A DNA stretch of 64,000 nucleotides from Hylemonella gracilis (GTDB lineage Bacteria > Pseudomonadota > Gammaproteobacteria > Burkholderiales > Burkholderiaceae_C): assembly GCF_004328645.1 (NCBI RefSeq), contig NZ_CP031395.1, forward strand, positions 1,947,501 to 2,011,500, in the 5' to 3' direction. Position 1 is the stretch's first letter; each line of letters begins with the position of its first letter. The notes below the pieces were generated by a model. That model searched no databases and had not been told where the DNA came from. It worked only from the letters and a program-made list of their open reading frames with translations. Shown one piece after another: positions 9,525 through 19,352 of this stretch. The translations under genes were made by a program, and so were the position numbers.

Positions 9525-12164
9525 CTATCGGCCACCTTGTGCCACAAGAAGGGATGTTTGCAGCTTGTAGTGATTGTTACAGTCTGCCTGGGCGGCGTTG
9601 TCGCTGACCCAGCGTTCGAGCGCCAACGCTGACATGGGCGGCGCGAACAGATAACCCTGCAGTGTCGTGCAGCCGCTGTCGACCAGAAAACGGCGCTGCG
9701 CCTCAGTTTCCACCCCTTCCGCGATCACCTGCTGCCCGAGGTTATGCCCGATCTTGAGCACTGCGTCGGCGAGCGCGCGCGTCCTTGGGTTGTCCTCGAT
9801 GTCGAGCACGAAGCTGCGGTCCAGCTTGAGTTCCTGGATGGGCAACCGGTGCAATAGGCCGAGGCTGGAGTAACCGGTGCCGAAATCGTCCAGGGACAGC
9901 GCGATGCCGTGTTCACCCATGGCGCGCGCCGTGGCCAGCACCACGGGATCCGGCGCGAGCATCACGGTCTCTGACACTTCCGCCACCAAGTCCCTGGCCT
10001 GGAGACCATGTCGGTGCAGGGTGCGAAGCAACAGCGCGGGCAAATCCGTGTCGTGAAAACTGCTGGCTGACAGATTCACGGCCACGCGTTGAATCGCCAT
10101 GCCTTGCGCACGCCAGCGGGCTAGTTGCTGGCAGGCTTCGTTCAGTACCCAGTCCGTCAGCTCGCGCATCAAGCCACATTCCTCGGCCAGGGAAATGACG
10201 CGGGTGGGTTCGACCGCGCCTTGTCGGGGGTGGGTCCAGCGCAGCAGGGCTTCGACACCGTGCAAGGCGCGCGGATCGCGGCTGTCTACCTGAGGTTGGT
10301 AGTGCAGCTCGAGTGCCTCGTCGTGCAAGGCCTGGCGCAGATCGTGCGCAAGTAGGGCGCGCTCCTGTGTACGCAGGTTCATGCTGGCGTTGTAGAAGTG
10401 CAGGCCATTGCCGCCGGATGCCTTGGCCTGGTACATCGCCAGGTCCGCGTTGCGCATCAATGTCCTGGTGTCGCCTCCGTCCTCGGGGTACAGGGCTACG
10501 CCGATGCTGGCGCTTGGACGCAGCGTGCAGTCAGACAGGTCAACCGGCTCGCGGCAGGCAAGGAGCAGCCGCTCCATGCAGGCGCCTGCCTGGGTGGCGG
10601 TGCAATCCGGCAGCACGAGCACGAATTCGTCCCCACCCATGCGGGCGATCACGTCGCCCGGTCGCGCTGCGCCGCGCAACCGATGTGCCAATGTCCGCAA
10701 CAGCGCGTCGCCGGCCAGATGACCATGCGTGTCGTTGACCTGCTTGAACCGGTCCAGATCCACGAAGGCCAGCGCCAGCGGGCTGTCTTCGCTGTGCGCG
10801 GCGTGCAGCAGGCGGGTGAGCTGGGCCAGCAGCATGCGACGGTTGGGCAGGCCGGTGAGGGTGTCGTAATAGGCCAATTGCCGGATGTGCTCGCGCTCGC
10901 GTTCCCGCTCCAGCAGCAAAGCGCCGAGGTGCAAGCCCACGTCCATCAGGCGGTGGTGCAGCGGATTGGGCGCGCCGGGCTCGCGGTAATGAAAGGTGAG
11001 GATGCCCAGCAGCGCGCCGTCGCTGGCCTGGATCGGACTGGTCCAGCAGGCGCGCAGGCCGTGCGCGAGATAGGCTTCGCGCACGGGCCAGCGCGGATCG
11101 GTCGCGATGTCGTCCGTCAGTACGGCGGCGCCTGTCGTTGCCGCGGTACCGCAGCAGCGGATCTCTGCGCCGACGGGGAAACCGTCGATCTGGGCGCAGA
11201 CTTCGGGCAGGAGGCTGGGCGCGGCCAGGGTGTGCAGGCAGCCTTCCGCGTCCACCACAGCCAGGCAGACGGCGAGTTCGGGGGCAATACGCTCGGCCTG
11301 CTCGCACAGCATGCGCGCGATGTCAGCCGTCGCCGCATCGTGCGCCATGGCGTCAAGCACCTTGCTCTGCAGCAGTTCCGGCATCTTGGTGAGGGTGATG
11401 TCGACCAGCACCGTCACCATGTTCTCCAGTCGGCCCAGGGTGTCGTGCACCGGGTTCATGGTGATCGAGACCCAGAGGGGGCGTCCGCTTTTTCCGTAGA
11501 ACAGGGCCTCGGCCCGCAGGCTCTGACCCATCAGTGTGGCCTGGCGGGTCGCTTCGATCACGGCCGGGTCGGTGTGGGGACCGTGCAGCAGGTCCTGGAT
11601 GGGGCGGCCCAGCGCTTCCGAAGGCTCGTAACCCAGCCAATGCGTGAAGCCCGCGTTGATGTAGACAATGCGTTGATCCGCGCCGGTGATGGTGATGGCG
11701 CTGCCGCTGTGGTCCGCCACCTGAGACAGCAGCCGCATACGCTCCCGTTGGGCACGCTGCGCGGTCACGTCCTTGAGGAAGGCGGTGTACAGCACCTGTC
11801 CGTCCACCCGCACTCGCGAGATGGACATGGCGGCCCAGCGCAGTTGGCCGTCGCGCCGGTGGATCGGCACCTCGCGCGAGGTGCCCACGATGCGATCCAC
11901 GCCGGTGTGGCGGTTGGCGTTGATGTAGGCGTCATGCCGGTCCCGCAACTCGCGGGGCACCAGCATGCTGACATTGCGGCCGAGTACCTGCTCGCGCGGC
12001 CAGCCCCAGAGCGCCTCGGCAGCGGCATTGATCAGAGTGACCCGGTTGTCCTGGTCGATGACCACGACGGCGTCCACCGCCTGCTCGAGGGTCTGTTCCA
12101 GGGTTTCCTTGTAGAGGCGTTCGCTGGGGGCGACGCCGTGGGTCTGGCCTGCATCCATGGGCAT
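9525..12164 (-). CDS. PAS-PAS-GAF-GGDEF-EAL c-di-GMP signalling protein
   Basis: A cytoplasmic bifunctional-looking c-di-GMP enzyme of about 879 residues. Two PAS domains (about 15-130 and 140-255) are followed by a GAF domain (about 275-415). The GGDEF domain (about 435-590) keeps YDTLTGLPNRR and RMGGDEFVLVLP. The EAL domain (about 605-855) keeps GVEALLRWTHP, VAVNLSASSF, LDDFGTGYSS, ELKLDRSF and IAEGVETEAQ. Both catalytic motifs look intact, so net activity is not predictable. There are no membrane helices, so the PAS and GAF parts probably sense a cytoplasmic cue. ATG 12164 was chosen because AGGAGG lies 5 nt before it. An upstream FNR-like box suggests oxygen-dependent expression. Confidence 0.95.
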   Translation of the reverse strand: MPMDAGQTHGVAPSERLYKETLEQTLEQAVDAVVVIDQDNRVTLINAAAEALWGWPREQVLGRNVSMLVPRELRDRHDAYINANRHTGVDRIVGTSREVPIHRRDGQLRWAAMSISRVRVDGQVLYTAFLKDVTAQRAQRERMRLLSQVADHSGSAITITGADQRIVYINAGFTHWLGYEPSEALGRPIQDLLHGPHTDPAVIEATRQATLMGQSLRAEALFYGKSGRPLWVSITMNPVHDTLGRLENMVTVLVDITLTKMPELLQSKVLDAMAHDAATADIARMLCEQAERIAPELAVCLAVVDAEGCLHTLAAPSLLPEVCAQIDGFPVGAEIRCCGTAATTGAAVLTDDIATDPRWPVREAYLAHGLRACWTSPIQASDGALLGILTFHYREPGAPNPLHHRLMDVGLHLGALLLEREREREHIRQLAYYDTLTGLPNRRMLLAQLTRLLHAAHSEDSPLALAFVDLDRFKQVNDTHGHLAGDALLRTLAHRLRGAARPGDVIARMGGDEFVLVLPDCTATQAGACMERLLLACREPVDLSDCTLRPSASIGVALYPEDGGDTRTLMRNADLAMYQAKASGGNGLHFYNASMNLRTQERALLAHDLRQALHDEALELHYQPQVDSRDPRALHGVEALLRWTHPRQGAVEPTRVISLAEECGLMRELTDWVLNEACQQLARWRAQGMAIQRVAVNLSASSFHDTDLPALLLRTLHRHGLQARDLVAEVSETVMLAPDPVVLATARAMGEHGIALSLDDFGTGYSSLGLLHRLPIQELKLDRSFVLDIEDNPRTRALADAVLKIGHNLGQQVIAEGVETEAQRRFLVDSGCTTLQGYLFAPPMSALALERWVSDNAAQADCNNHYKLQTSLLVAQGGR

Positions 12165-12203
12165 CGGTCCTCCTGGGGGTGCTGCCGCGCTGTGCGCGTG
12201 GCA

Positions 12204-12251
12204 TGGACCCAGCATAGGACCTGGCTTGCGTGCCGGTTTGCGCTAAATCAA
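12204..12251 (-). promoter_or_regulatory. Candidate FNR/ANR-dependent promoter of the PAS-GGDEF-EAL gene
   Basis: Read on the minus strand, TTGATTTAGCGCAA (12251-12238) matches the FNR consensus TTGAT-N4-ATCAA at 8 of 10 conserved bases. A -10-like TATGCT (12216-12211) follows. The implied start near 12204 puts the box centre at about -41, the class II activator position. A good Shine-Dalgarno and ATG follow about 40 nt downstream. Confidence 0.45.
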
Positions 12252-12293
12252 ACGGGGCGCAAATACCGGTGGGCCGGCGGGAAGCGGGCGAGC

Positions 12294-13114
12294 TCAGAGT
12301 CCGATGGCGAACACCGTGGGCAGGTCCAGTGCCAGCTCGACCTCGTCTCCGCGCCGCTGCTTCCAGTCCTGGACCGTGGCGCTGCGCAGGCGGGTCTGCG
12401 GCAGCGTCAGCCCACTGGCCAGGGCGAGGCGTGTGTCCTTGCGCAGCGCTGCGAGCAAGGCTTCCAGCAAGACAGTGTTGCGGTAGGGTGTCTCAATGAA
12501 AAGTTGGGTCTGGCCGGTTTTGAGTGCCAGCGCTTCCAGTTCGCGGATACGCTGGACGCGTGCATCGGCTTCTTGCGGCAAGTAGCCGACGAAGGCGAAG
12601 TTCTGACCGTTCAGGCCGCTGGCGGCCAGGGCCAGCAGCAGTGAGACCGGGCCGACCAGGGGAATCACTTCCAGGCCCAGCGCGTGCGCGGCGCGCACGA
12701 CCGAACTGCCTGGGTCGGCCACGGCGGGCATGCCGGCCTCGCTGAGCAAGCCGATGTCCTGTCCTTGCAGGGCGGGGGCCAACAAGGGGCGGGCGTCGAA
12801 ACCGTGTGGGGCATCAGGCCGGTGGTCTCCTTTCTTGTGGACGGCACGCGGCAGTTCCTGGATGGCCTGGGCCTGCAGTGGGGCGGCCAGGGCGTGGTGT
12901 TCGTTGACGCGCTTCAGATAGGCGCGGGCGCTCTTGGCGTTCTCGCAGATCCAGTGCGTGAGGCGCGCGGCGGTCTGCAGGGTCGCGGCCGGCAGCGTCT
13001 GATCCAGGGGGTCGGGCTGTCGGTGCCGAAGTCCAGCGGCGCGGGCACCAGGTAGAGCCGGCCGCGCGCGGGTGCTGCCTGCGCCCGCTCGCCCGGATTG
13101 GCCTCGACGCTCAT
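12294..13114 (-). pseudogene. Tetrapyrrole-methylase-fold SAM methyltransferase (RsmI-like), frameshifted
   Basis: The N-terminal part (RGRLYLVPAPLDFGTDSPTP) and the C-terminal part are in different frames. Restoring one G (plus strand) in the run 13007-13011 joins them, giving SPTPLDQTLPAATLQTAARL followed by an uninterrupted frame to the stop. The downstream part has the glycine-rich SAM-binding turn GLLSEAGMPAVADPGS and VIPLVGPVSLLLALAASG. These are hallmarks of the family that includes RsmI, the 16S rRNA C1402 2'-O-methyltransferase. The closest type is probably the second, RsmI-related methyltransferase found beside maf in this lineage; its substrate is not certain. The start overlaps the maf stop by 4 bp (ATGA), so the two are coupled. 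Confidence 0.8.
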
Positions 13115-13707
13115 GCCAGCAGGGGCAGGCCGGCGGCGCGCAGCATCCGCGCCGTGCGGATCAGCGGCAGGCCGACCAGAGCGGTCGGGTCGTCGCTGTC
13201 GATCGCGTCGAGCAGGGCGATGCCCAGGCCTTCGCTCTTGGCACTGCCCGCGCAGTCATAGGGTTGCTCGGCGTGCAGGTAAAACTCGATTTCGGCGTCG
13301 CTCAGCGCGCGAAAACGCACGCGCACGGCGGCCAGGTCCAGTTGTTCGAAGCCGCTTTCCTGGCAGACCACGGCGACCGCGGTCTGGAAGATCACCGTGC
13401 GCCCGCGCATGCGGCGCAATTGTTCCGTGGCGCGTTCGTGCGTGCCCGGCTTGCCCAGGGGCTCGCCGCCCAGGTCAGCCACCTGGTCCGAACCGATGAC
13501 GATGGCCTGCGGGTGGCGCGCCGCCACGGCGCGCGCCTTGGCGAGTGCCAGGCGACGGGCCAGCTCGGGCGGGCGTTCGCCGGGCTGCGGGGTTTCATCC
13601 ACGTCAGGCGCGGCGATGTCGAAAGGCAGGCGCAGACGTTGCAACAGCTCACGTCGGTAGACCGAGGTGGAACCAAGTAGCAGAGAGCGGGGCAGAGCGG
13701 ATGGCAT
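13111..13707 (-). CDS. maf: Maf-family nucleotide pyrophosphatase
   Basis: A house-cleaning enzyme that hydrolyses non-canonical or modified nucleoside triphosphates to the monophosphate. At 198 residues it has the usual length. LLLGSTSVYRRELLQRL is the phosphate-binding start, followed by DVDETPQPGE. VIGSDQVADLGGEPLGKP contains the catalytic aspartate, and CAGSAKSEGLGIAL completes the site. The arrangement resembles the YceF (7-methyl-GTP) subgroup, which also sits beside yceD-rpmF-plsX in other proteobacteria. ATG 13707 was preferred because residues upstream of MPSALPRSLLLGS are not family-like. It is divergent from yceD. Confidence 0.93.
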   Translation of the reverse strand: MPSALPRSLLLGSTSVYRRELLQRLRLPFDIAAPDVDETPQPGERPPELARRLALAKARAVAARHPQAIVIGSDQVADLGGEPLGKPGTHERATEQLRRMRGRTVIFQTAVAVVCQESGFEQLDLAAVRVRFRALSDAEIEFYLHAEQPYDCAGSAKSEGLGIALLDAIDSDDPTALVGLPLIRTARMLRAAGLPLLA

Positions 13708-13773
13708 ACCCAATTCTCTTACACTGGTCGCTGCCTGTCCCTTTTCCATGATCTGTTGTTCGCCCGTTTGCCG

Positions 13774-14334
13774 ATGAATGTCTATCACCCCCGCCATTTC
13801 GATGTCGCCGCCTTCGCGGGTGCAGGCGCCGCGCTGGAGCGCGACGATGCCCAGACCGGCTTCGAGCGACTGTTGACGGAGACCGATGGCCGGGGCGTGA
13901 ACCGTGTTGTGCATTGGCGCGCGGAGGGGGAACGGCAGGAGGACGCCAGTGGGCATGCGCGGCACTGGTTGCACCTGCGTGCCCAGACCGTGTTGTCGCT
14001 GACTTGCCAGCGTTGCCTGGAGCCGGTGGACTGGCCCGTGGCCGTGGCGCGCAGTTTTCGTTTCGTTGGCACCGAGGCCCAGGCCGAGATCGAGGACGAG
14101 GCATCGGAAGAAGATGTGCTGGCCATCAGTCGGGAATTTGACCTGCTGGCGCTGGTCGAGGACGAATTGCTAATGGAGCTACCCCTGGCGCCCACGCACG
14201 AGACCTGCCCGAGTCGGCCGACCTTCAGCGCGGCCGACGCGGATTTCGAGGGCGCGGCGCCGGTCAAGCCCCATCCTTTCGCCGCCCTTGCCGGGCTGCG
14301 ACCCGGCAAGGGCGAGGAAGGAAACGAGGGCTGA
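13774..14334 (+). CDS. yceD: YceD/DUF177-family protein
   Basis: A small conserved protein always found before rpmF; family members are linked to 23S rRNA accumulation or ribosome assembly. The core [24 protein letters not shown] has the conserved CxxC that probably binds metal. An acidic stretch ([36 protein letters not shown]) and the second cysteine region (HETCPSRP) follow. It starts at ATG 13774 ([15 protein letters not shown]), matching family N-termini better than the TTG six codons earlier. The 3' end of the gene carries a strong hairpin. Confidence 0.93.
   Translation: MNVYHPRHFDVAAFAGAGAALERDDAQTGFERLLTETDGRGVNRVVHWRAEGERQEDASGHARHWLHLRAQTVLSLTCQRCLEPVDWPVAVARSFRFVGTEAQAEIEDEASEEDVLAISREFDLLALVEDELLMELPLAPTHETCPSRPTFSAADADFEGAAPVKPHPFAALAGLRPGKGEEGNEG
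14283..14314 (+). other. 13-bp perfect inverted repeat at the 3' end of yceD
   Basis: CGCCCTTGCCGGG (14283-14295) is perfectly complementary to CCCGGCAAGGGCG (14302-14314), with a 6-nt loop. It lies inside the coding sequence, 20 bp before the yceD stop, with no U-tract after it. It could stabilise or process the yceD-rpmF mRNA, or slow ribosomes. Confidence 0.75.
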
Positions 14335-14355
14335 GGACGCTTTTGGGCGCTGCGC

Positions 14356-14361
14356 TATAAT
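14356..14361 (+). promoter_or_regulatory. Candidate -10 element of an rpmF promoter
   Basis: A perfect TATAAT lies between yceD and rpmF in otherwise GC-rich DNA, about 120 bp before the rpmF start. The -35 region is poor (it falls in the yceD stop area), so activity is uncertain. Confidence 0.5.
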
Positions 14362-14482
14362 GGCGGGCTTCGTGCGGCTGCGGGCATCTGCAGCGCGCCG
14401 CACTTTGTGTCTAACCCGTTTTATCCTTGCGCCATGGGTGCCATTCAAAGGCATCCTGTCCTGGGAATCCAAGGAGTCCATC

Positions 14483-14665
14483 ATGGCCGTTCAACAGAAC
14501 AAGAAGTCGCCTTCCAAGCGCGGCATGCACCGTTCCCACAATGCTCTGGGTGCGCCCGGTCTGGCCGTCGAGCCGACCACCGGTGAAACCCATCTGCGTC
14601 ACCATATCAGCCCCAACGGTTTCTACCGTGGGCGCAAGGTGCTCAAGACCAAGTCCGAAGCCTGA
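14483..14665 (+). CDS. rpmF: 50S ribosomal protein L32
   Basis: A 60-residue basic protein with the full L32 pattern: [20 protein letters not shown], then a C-terminal [16 protein letters not shown]. It is the zinc-free proteobacterial form, with no CxxC pairs. AAGGAG lies 7 nt before the ATG. It is followed by plsX, the classical pairing of ribosome and lipid synthesis genes. Confidence 0.98.
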   Translation: MAVQQNKKSPSKRGMHRSHNALGAPGLAVEPTTGETHLRHHISPNGFYRGRKVLKTKSEA

Positions 14666-14748
14666 GCTTCGCCTCAGTCCTTCCGGTCCGGTGCCGTTCC
14701 GGTAGCCCGGGCCCCGTCTTGATGCAGACCTTTCCATCCGCGTCAGCC

Positions 14749-14776
14749 ATGCGCAGTGCATCCTTGTACTGCGCAT
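14749..14776 (+). terminator. Hairpin between rpmF and plsX
   Basis: Perfect 9-bp arms ATGCGCAGT (14749-14757) and ACTGCGCAT (14768-14776) surround a 10-nt loop, followed by TTTC. The U-tract is short, so it is more likely a partial terminator or attenuator that separates abundant rpmF mRNA from plsX than a full stop. Confidence 0.5.
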
Positions 14777-14876
14777 TTTCATATGGCGTCTCGCTGTGTG
14801 GCGACCGTTCCATGCACGCGGTTGGCGCGTTTCGCACGTCTCTTTCACGCGCGCTCGAAGAGCACGCGCTCCGCTC

Positions 14877-15929
14877 ATGATCACCCTTGCTGTGGACTGC
14901 ATGGGGGGCGATCACGGCCCCCGCGTCACGCTGCCCGCGTGCCGCCGCTTCCTGGAACAACACCCTGACGCGCATTTGCTTCTGGTCGGTCAGAGCGAGG
15001 CGCTGGCCGGCTTCAAACATGAGCGTGCCCGCGTCGTTGTCGCCACCGAGGTGGTGGGCATGGATGATTCCATCGAGGTGGCCTTGCGCCGCAAGCGGGA
15101 TTCGTCCATGCGGGTCGCCATCGAGCAGGTCAAGGAAGGCACTGCCCAGGCGGCGGTTTCCGCTGGGAACACTGGCGCCCTGATGGCCATCGCCCGTTAC
15201 GTGCTCAAGACCGTCGAGGGGGTGGACCGTCCGGCCATCGCCACGCAACTTCCCAATGCCCTGGGTGGTGCGACAACGATGCTGGACCTGGGGGCCAATG
15301 TCGATTGCACTGCCGAACATCTGCTGCAGTTCGCCGTCATGGGCTCGGCCCTGGTGGCGGTGTTGCAGCATGTGGACGGGCGGACCGATCCGAATCCGAC
15401 CGTGGGCCTGCTCAACATCGGCGAGGAAGTCATCAAGGGCAATGAAGTCATCAAGCGTGCGGGCGAACTGCTGCGTTCTGCAGCGGAGTCTGGCGATCTG
15501 AATTTCCACGGTAATGTGGAAGGCAATGACATCTTCAAGGGCACGACCGACATCGTGGTGTGCGACGGTTTTGTTGGCAATGTGGCACTCAAGACCACGG
15601 AGGGGCTGGCGTCGATGATCGGCGGTTTCCTGAAAAAGGAGTTCGCCCGCAATCCGCTGACCTGGATCGCCGCTGTGTTCGCCTTGCCGGTACTGCTTTC
15701 CTTCCGCAAACGCATCGACCACCGACGCTACAACGGCGCGGCCTTGCTGGGGCTGCGTGGCTTGGTGTTCAAGAGCCATGGCTCCGCCGACGAATTGTCG
15801 TTCCGCTACGCCCTGAGCCGCGCGTATGATGCGGCCCGCAATGACTTGCTTGCGCGGGTGGAGGCCCGTATCGCGCACGCCGCGCCCCTGCTCAACAGTG
15901 TGGCGACGACCGCCGTGACCTCGACCTGA
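14877..15929 (+). CDS. plsX: Phosphate acyltransferase PlsX
   Basis: Converts acyl-ACP to acyl-phosphate for phospholipid synthesis; a peripheral membrane enzyme. It begins [20 protein letters not shown], the family N-terminus, so ATG 14877 was chosen over a longer frame from 14796. Other conserved parts are [42 protein letters not shown] and [17 protein letters not shown]. At 350 residues it is the usual length. It is the first fatty-acid/phospholipid gene of the plsX-fabH-fabD-fabG-acpP-fabF cluster. Confidence 0.97.
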   Translation: MITLAVDCMGGDHGPRVTLPACRRFLEQHPDAHLLLVGQSEALAGFKHERARVVVATEVVGMDDSIEVALRRKRDSSMRVAIEQVKEGTAQAAVSAGNTGALMAIARYVLKTVEGVDRPAIATQLPNALGGATTMLDLGANVDCTAEHLLQFAVMGSALVAVLQHVDGRTDPNPTVGLLNIGEEVIKGNEVIKRAGELLRSAAESGDLNFHGNVEGNDIFKGTTDIVVCDGFVGNVALKTTEGLASMIGGFLKKEFARNPLTWIAAVFALPVLLSFRKRIDHRRYNGAALLGLRGLVFKSHGSADELSFRYALSRAYDAARNDLLARVEARIAHAAPLLNSVATTAVTST

Positions 15930-16093
15930 CCGCCTGACCGGCGACTGGAAAGTTCGCGGAGCAATGTCGTCTGGGTAGGTGGGGCCATGCCACCGCCTCC
16001 CACACATTTTGTTGTAATGCGGGCGATGCCGCATCGAGACAACATGAGTAGCCGGGTCCGAGGCCCGGGCTGAGAACAAACCAGAACAGATCC

Positions 16094-17071
16094 ATGAGAC
16101 TTTATTCCCGCATCACCGGCACCGGCAGCTATCTGCCGCCCCAACGTCTGACCAACGCCGACCTCGCTGCCCGACTGGCCGCCGATGGCGTTGAAACTTC
16201 CGACGAATGGATTGTTGAACGCACGGGCATCCGCGCGCGCCACTTCGCAGCCGAAGGCGTGATGAGCAGCGATCTGGGCGCTGAAGCCGCGCGCCGTGCC
16301 CTGCAGGCCGCCGGCGTGGCCGCTGGCGAGATCGACCTCATCATCGTGGCGACCTCGACGCCCGACATGATTTTTCCGTCGACCGCGGTGATCCTGCAGA
16401 ACAAGATCGGCGCGAATGGCTGTCAGGCCTTCGACCTGCAGGCCGTGTGCAGCGGCTTCATCTACGCGCTGACCGTGGCCGACTCGATGATCCGTGCTGG
16501 CGCCGCGACCAAGGCCTTGGTCGTGGGGGCGGAGGTGTTCTCGCGCATCATCGATTTCAAGGACCGCACGACCTGCGTGCTGTTCGGTGATGGCGCGGGC
16601 GCCGTGGTGCTGCAGGCCAGCGAGACGCCCGGCATCTTGTCCAGCGACCTCAAGGCCGATGGCAAGCATGTGGGTATTCTGTGCACGCCTGGCACGGTGG
16701 CCGCTGGCAAGGTGCTGGGCGATCCTTTCCTGAAGATGGATGGCCAGGCCGTGTTCAAGCAGGCGGTGACCGTGCTGGATGAAGCCTCGCGCGCCGTCCT
16801 GGCCAAGGCCGGCAAGACCGAGGCCGACATCGACTGGCTGGTGCCGCACCAGGCCAACATCCGCATCATGATGGGCGCAGCCAAGAAACTGAAGCTGGCG
16901 CCCGAGAAGGTTGTCGTGACTGTGGACCAGCATGGCAACACCTCGGCGGCTTCGATCCCGCTGGCGCTGGACCATGGTGTGCGCAAGGGCCAGGTCAAGC
17001 CGGGCGACACCCTGCTGCTCGAAGCCGTGGGTGGTGGCCTGACCTGGGGCGCGGTGCTGCTCAATTATTGA
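16094..17071 (+). CDS. fabH: Beta-ketoacyl-ACP synthase III
   Basis: Starts fatty-acid synthesis by condensing acetyl-CoA with malonyl-ACP. The catalytic triad is visible: Cys in [10 protein letters not shown] (about 117), His in [10 protein letters not shown] (about 250) and Asn in [10 protein letters not shown] (about 281). The N-terminus has [14 protein letters not shown] and [14 protein letters not shown]. At 325 residues it is full length. It is preceded by 160 bp without a gene that could contain a promoter, though none stands out. Confidence 0.98.
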   Translation: MRLYSRITGTGSYLPPQRLTNADLAARLAADGVETSDEWIVERTGIRARHFAAEGVMSSDLGAEAARRALQAAGVAAGEIDLIIVATSTPDMIFPSTAVILQNKIGANGCQAFDLQAVCSGFIYALTVADSMIRAGAATKALVVGAEVFSRIIDFKDRTTCVLFGDGAGAVVLQASETPGILSSDLKADGKHVGILCTPGTVAAGKVLGDPFLKMDGQAVFKQAVTVLDEASRAVLAKAGKTEADIDWLVPHQANIRIMMGAAKKLKLAPEKVVVTVDQHGNTSAASIPLALDHGVRKGQVKPGDTLLLEAVGGGLTWGAVLLNY

Positions 17072-17149
17072 TGCGACGCGTGGTGTTGGTTTCGGGTCCA
17101 CGCGACCTGGACGACTGACGCCATGCACAAATAACGAGGAAGAAGAACG

Positions 17150-18088
17150 ATGAAGTCTTTCGCTTTTGTGTTTCCGGGCCAGGGCTCGCAATCGGTGGGC
17201 ATGCTGGATGCCTGGGGTGAACATCCCGAGGTCGTCAAGACTTTGCGGGAAGCCTCTGCGGCCCTGGGTGAGGATGTCGCCAAGCTGATACATGAAGGCC
17301 CCAAGGAAACGCTGGCGTTGACCACCAACACGCAACCGGTGATGCTGGTGGCTGGCGTGGCGGCCTACCGCGTCTGGATGGCCGAGACCGGCGTCGCGCC
17401 TGTCGCGGTCGCGGGCCACTCGCTGGGCGAGTATTCCGCGCTGGTGGCAGCGGGCGTGCTGACCTTGTCCCAGGCCGTGCCCTTGGTCCGCCTGCGCGCC
17501 CAGGCCATGCAGGAGGCCGTGCCCGTGGGCACGGGCGCGATGGCCGCCATCCTGGGTTTGGATGCAACCAAGGTGCGCGAAGTCTGCGCCACGGTCAGCC
17601 AGGCCAGCGGGGAGGTGGCTGAAGCGGTGAATTTCAACGATCCCGGTCAAACGGTGATCGCGGGCAGCAAGGCGGGGGTCGAGCAGGCCTGTGAGGCCCT
17701 CAAGGCCGCGGGTGCCAAGCGCGCCTTGCCTTTGCCGGTTTCCGCGCCTTTCCATTCCAGCCTGATGAAGCCGGCCGCCGAAAAGCTCAAGCTCAAGTTG
17801 GCCGAGGTGGAATTCAAGACGCCCCAGATTCCGCTGGTCAACAACATCGACGTCGCGGTCGAAACGAATGTCGACCGCATCCGCGACGCGCTGTACCGCC
17901 AGGCCTATGGCCCGGTGCGTTGGGTGGAGTGTGTGCAGGCCCTCAAGGCGAGTGGCGTGACCAACATTGTGGAATGTGGCCCCGGCAAGGTGCTGGCGGG
18001 CATGGTCAAGCGCATAGACGCGGAATTGACCGGTCTGCCGCTGTTCGATCCGGCCACGCTGGCCGAAGTAAAAACCGCTCTGGCCTGA
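17150..18088 (+). CDS. fabD: Malonyl-CoA:ACP transacylase
   Basis: Loads malonyl groups onto ACP. The nucleophile motif is GHSLGEYSALVAAG (serine about 93), preceded by FVFPGQGSQSVGM. The catalytic histidine is in PVSAPFHSSLM, and the region ends VECGPGKVLAGMVKRI. At 312 residues it is typical. GAGGAAGAAG precedes the ATG. fabG follows after 15 bp. Confidence 0.98.
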   Translation: MKSFAFVFPGQGSQSVGMLDAWGEHPEVVKTLREASAALGEDVAKLIHEGPKETLALTTNTQPVMLVAGVAAYRVWMAETGVAPVAVAGHSLGEYSALVAAGVLTLSQAVPLVRLRAQAMQEAVPVGTGAMAAILGLDATKVREVCATVSQASGEVAEAVNFNDPGQTVIAGSKAGVEQACEALKAAGAKRALPLPVSAPFHSSLMKPAAEKLKLKLAEVEFKTPQIPLVNNIDVAVETNVDRIRDALYRQAYGPVRWVECVQALKASGVTNIVECGPGKVLAGMVKRIDAELTGLPLFDPATLAEVKTALA

Positions 18089-18103
18089 GCGGAGGAAGAA
18101 GCA

Positions 18104-18850
18104 ATGAGCGATATCAAATTCGAAGGGCAGATTGCCCTGGTGACGGGCGCGACCCGGGGTATCGGCGCCGCGATCGCGCAACAGTTGGCGAGCCGCGGTG
18201 TCAAGGTCATCGGCACGGCCACGAGCGACGAGGGCGCGGCCAAGATCGGCGCGGCCCTGGCCGCCCATGGCGGCAAGGGCATCAAGCTCGACGTGACCGA
18301 CGCTGCCGCAGCCGAGGCTGCGGTTGACGCCATCATCAAGGAGCACGGCGCCATCCATGTGCTGGTCAATAACGCCGGCATCACGCGCGACAACCTCGCC
18401 ATGCGCATGAAGGACGAGGAATGGGATGCCGTGCTGGACACCAACCTCAAGGCCGTGTTCCGCCTTTCCCGTGCCGTGATCCGCCCGATGATGAAGCAGC
18501 GTTATGGCCGCATCGTCAGCATCACCTCCGTGGTGGGGGCGTCTGGCAATCCGGGCCAGGCCAATTACGCCGCGGCCAAGGCGGGCTTGGCCGGCATGAC
18601 GCGCGCCCTGGCGCGCGAGCTGGGCAGCCGCAACATCACCGTGAACTGCGTCGCACCCGGATTCATCGAGACCGACATGACGGCGGTTCTGCCCGAGGAG
18701 CAGCAAAAGGCCCTGCTGGGTCAGATCCCGCTGGGGCATCTGGGCAAGCCGGCTGACATCGCGCACGCCGTGGCCTATCTCGCGTCGCCCGAGGCCGCTT
18801 ACGTCACGGGCCAGGAACTGCACGTCAATGGGGGCATGTTCATGGCATGA
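18104..18850 (+). CDS. fabG: 3-oxoacyl-ACP reductase
   Basis: NADPH-dependent short-chain dehydrogenase for the first reduction of the elongation cycle. The cofactor motif is TGATRGIGAAIAQ, followed by NNAGITRDNLAMRM. The catalytic Ser-Tyr-Lys is in ITSVVGASGNPGQANYAAAK. The end VTGQELHVNGGMFMA is typical of FabG. At 248 residues it is standard. GGAGGAAG precedes the ATG. Confidence 0.98.
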   Translation: MSDIKFEGQIALVTGATRGIGAAIAQQLASRGVKVIGTATSDEGAAKIGAALAAHGGKGIKLDVTDAAAAEAAVDAIIKEHGAIHVLVNNAGITRDNLAMRMKDEEWDAVLDTNLKAVFRLSRAVIRPMMKQRYGRIVSITSVVGASGNPGQANYAAAKAGLAGMTRALARELGSRNITVNCVAPGFIETDMTAVLPEEQQKALLGQIPLGHLGKPADIAHAVAYLASPEAAYVTGQELHVNGGMFMA

Positions 18851-18982
18851 AATTTCGACATGCCGTCAGGGCATGGCCTGGGAATTGCTGGGATTTTCTG
18901 GCAAAGAGCGAGGCCGCTTGACCGAACAGCCGTAACATTTCTCGTCAGTGGTTCGGGCTAACCCTGAATCCAGGGCGGGTAA

Positions 18983-19270
<288 letters not shown>

Positions 19271-19295
19271 TCGGCTCTCCGAGCCGGTTCGCTTG

Positions 19296-19332
19296 ATGAG
19301 GGTGGCGCGTGTTCGCGCCACCTCATGTTTTT
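19296..19332 (+). terminator. Intrinsic terminator between acpP and fabF
   Basis: A stem of ATGAG plus GTGGCGCG pairs with CGCGCCAC plus CTCAT around a TGTT loop, with a one-base bulge, followed by GTTTTT. It would stop or attenuate transcription after acpP and lower fabF expression relative to acpP. Confidence 0.88.
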
Positions 19333-19352
19333 CCTAGATTGCACAGAAATCT

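Noticed and set aside
15806..18823. A 1005-codon open frame opposite plsX, fabH, fabD and fabG
   Set aside because: It covers four clear genes on the other strand and its product is His/Gly/Arg-rich, typical of antisense GC-rich frames. The same applies to long antisense frames opposite fimV, phoX, the ABC genes and ppx.
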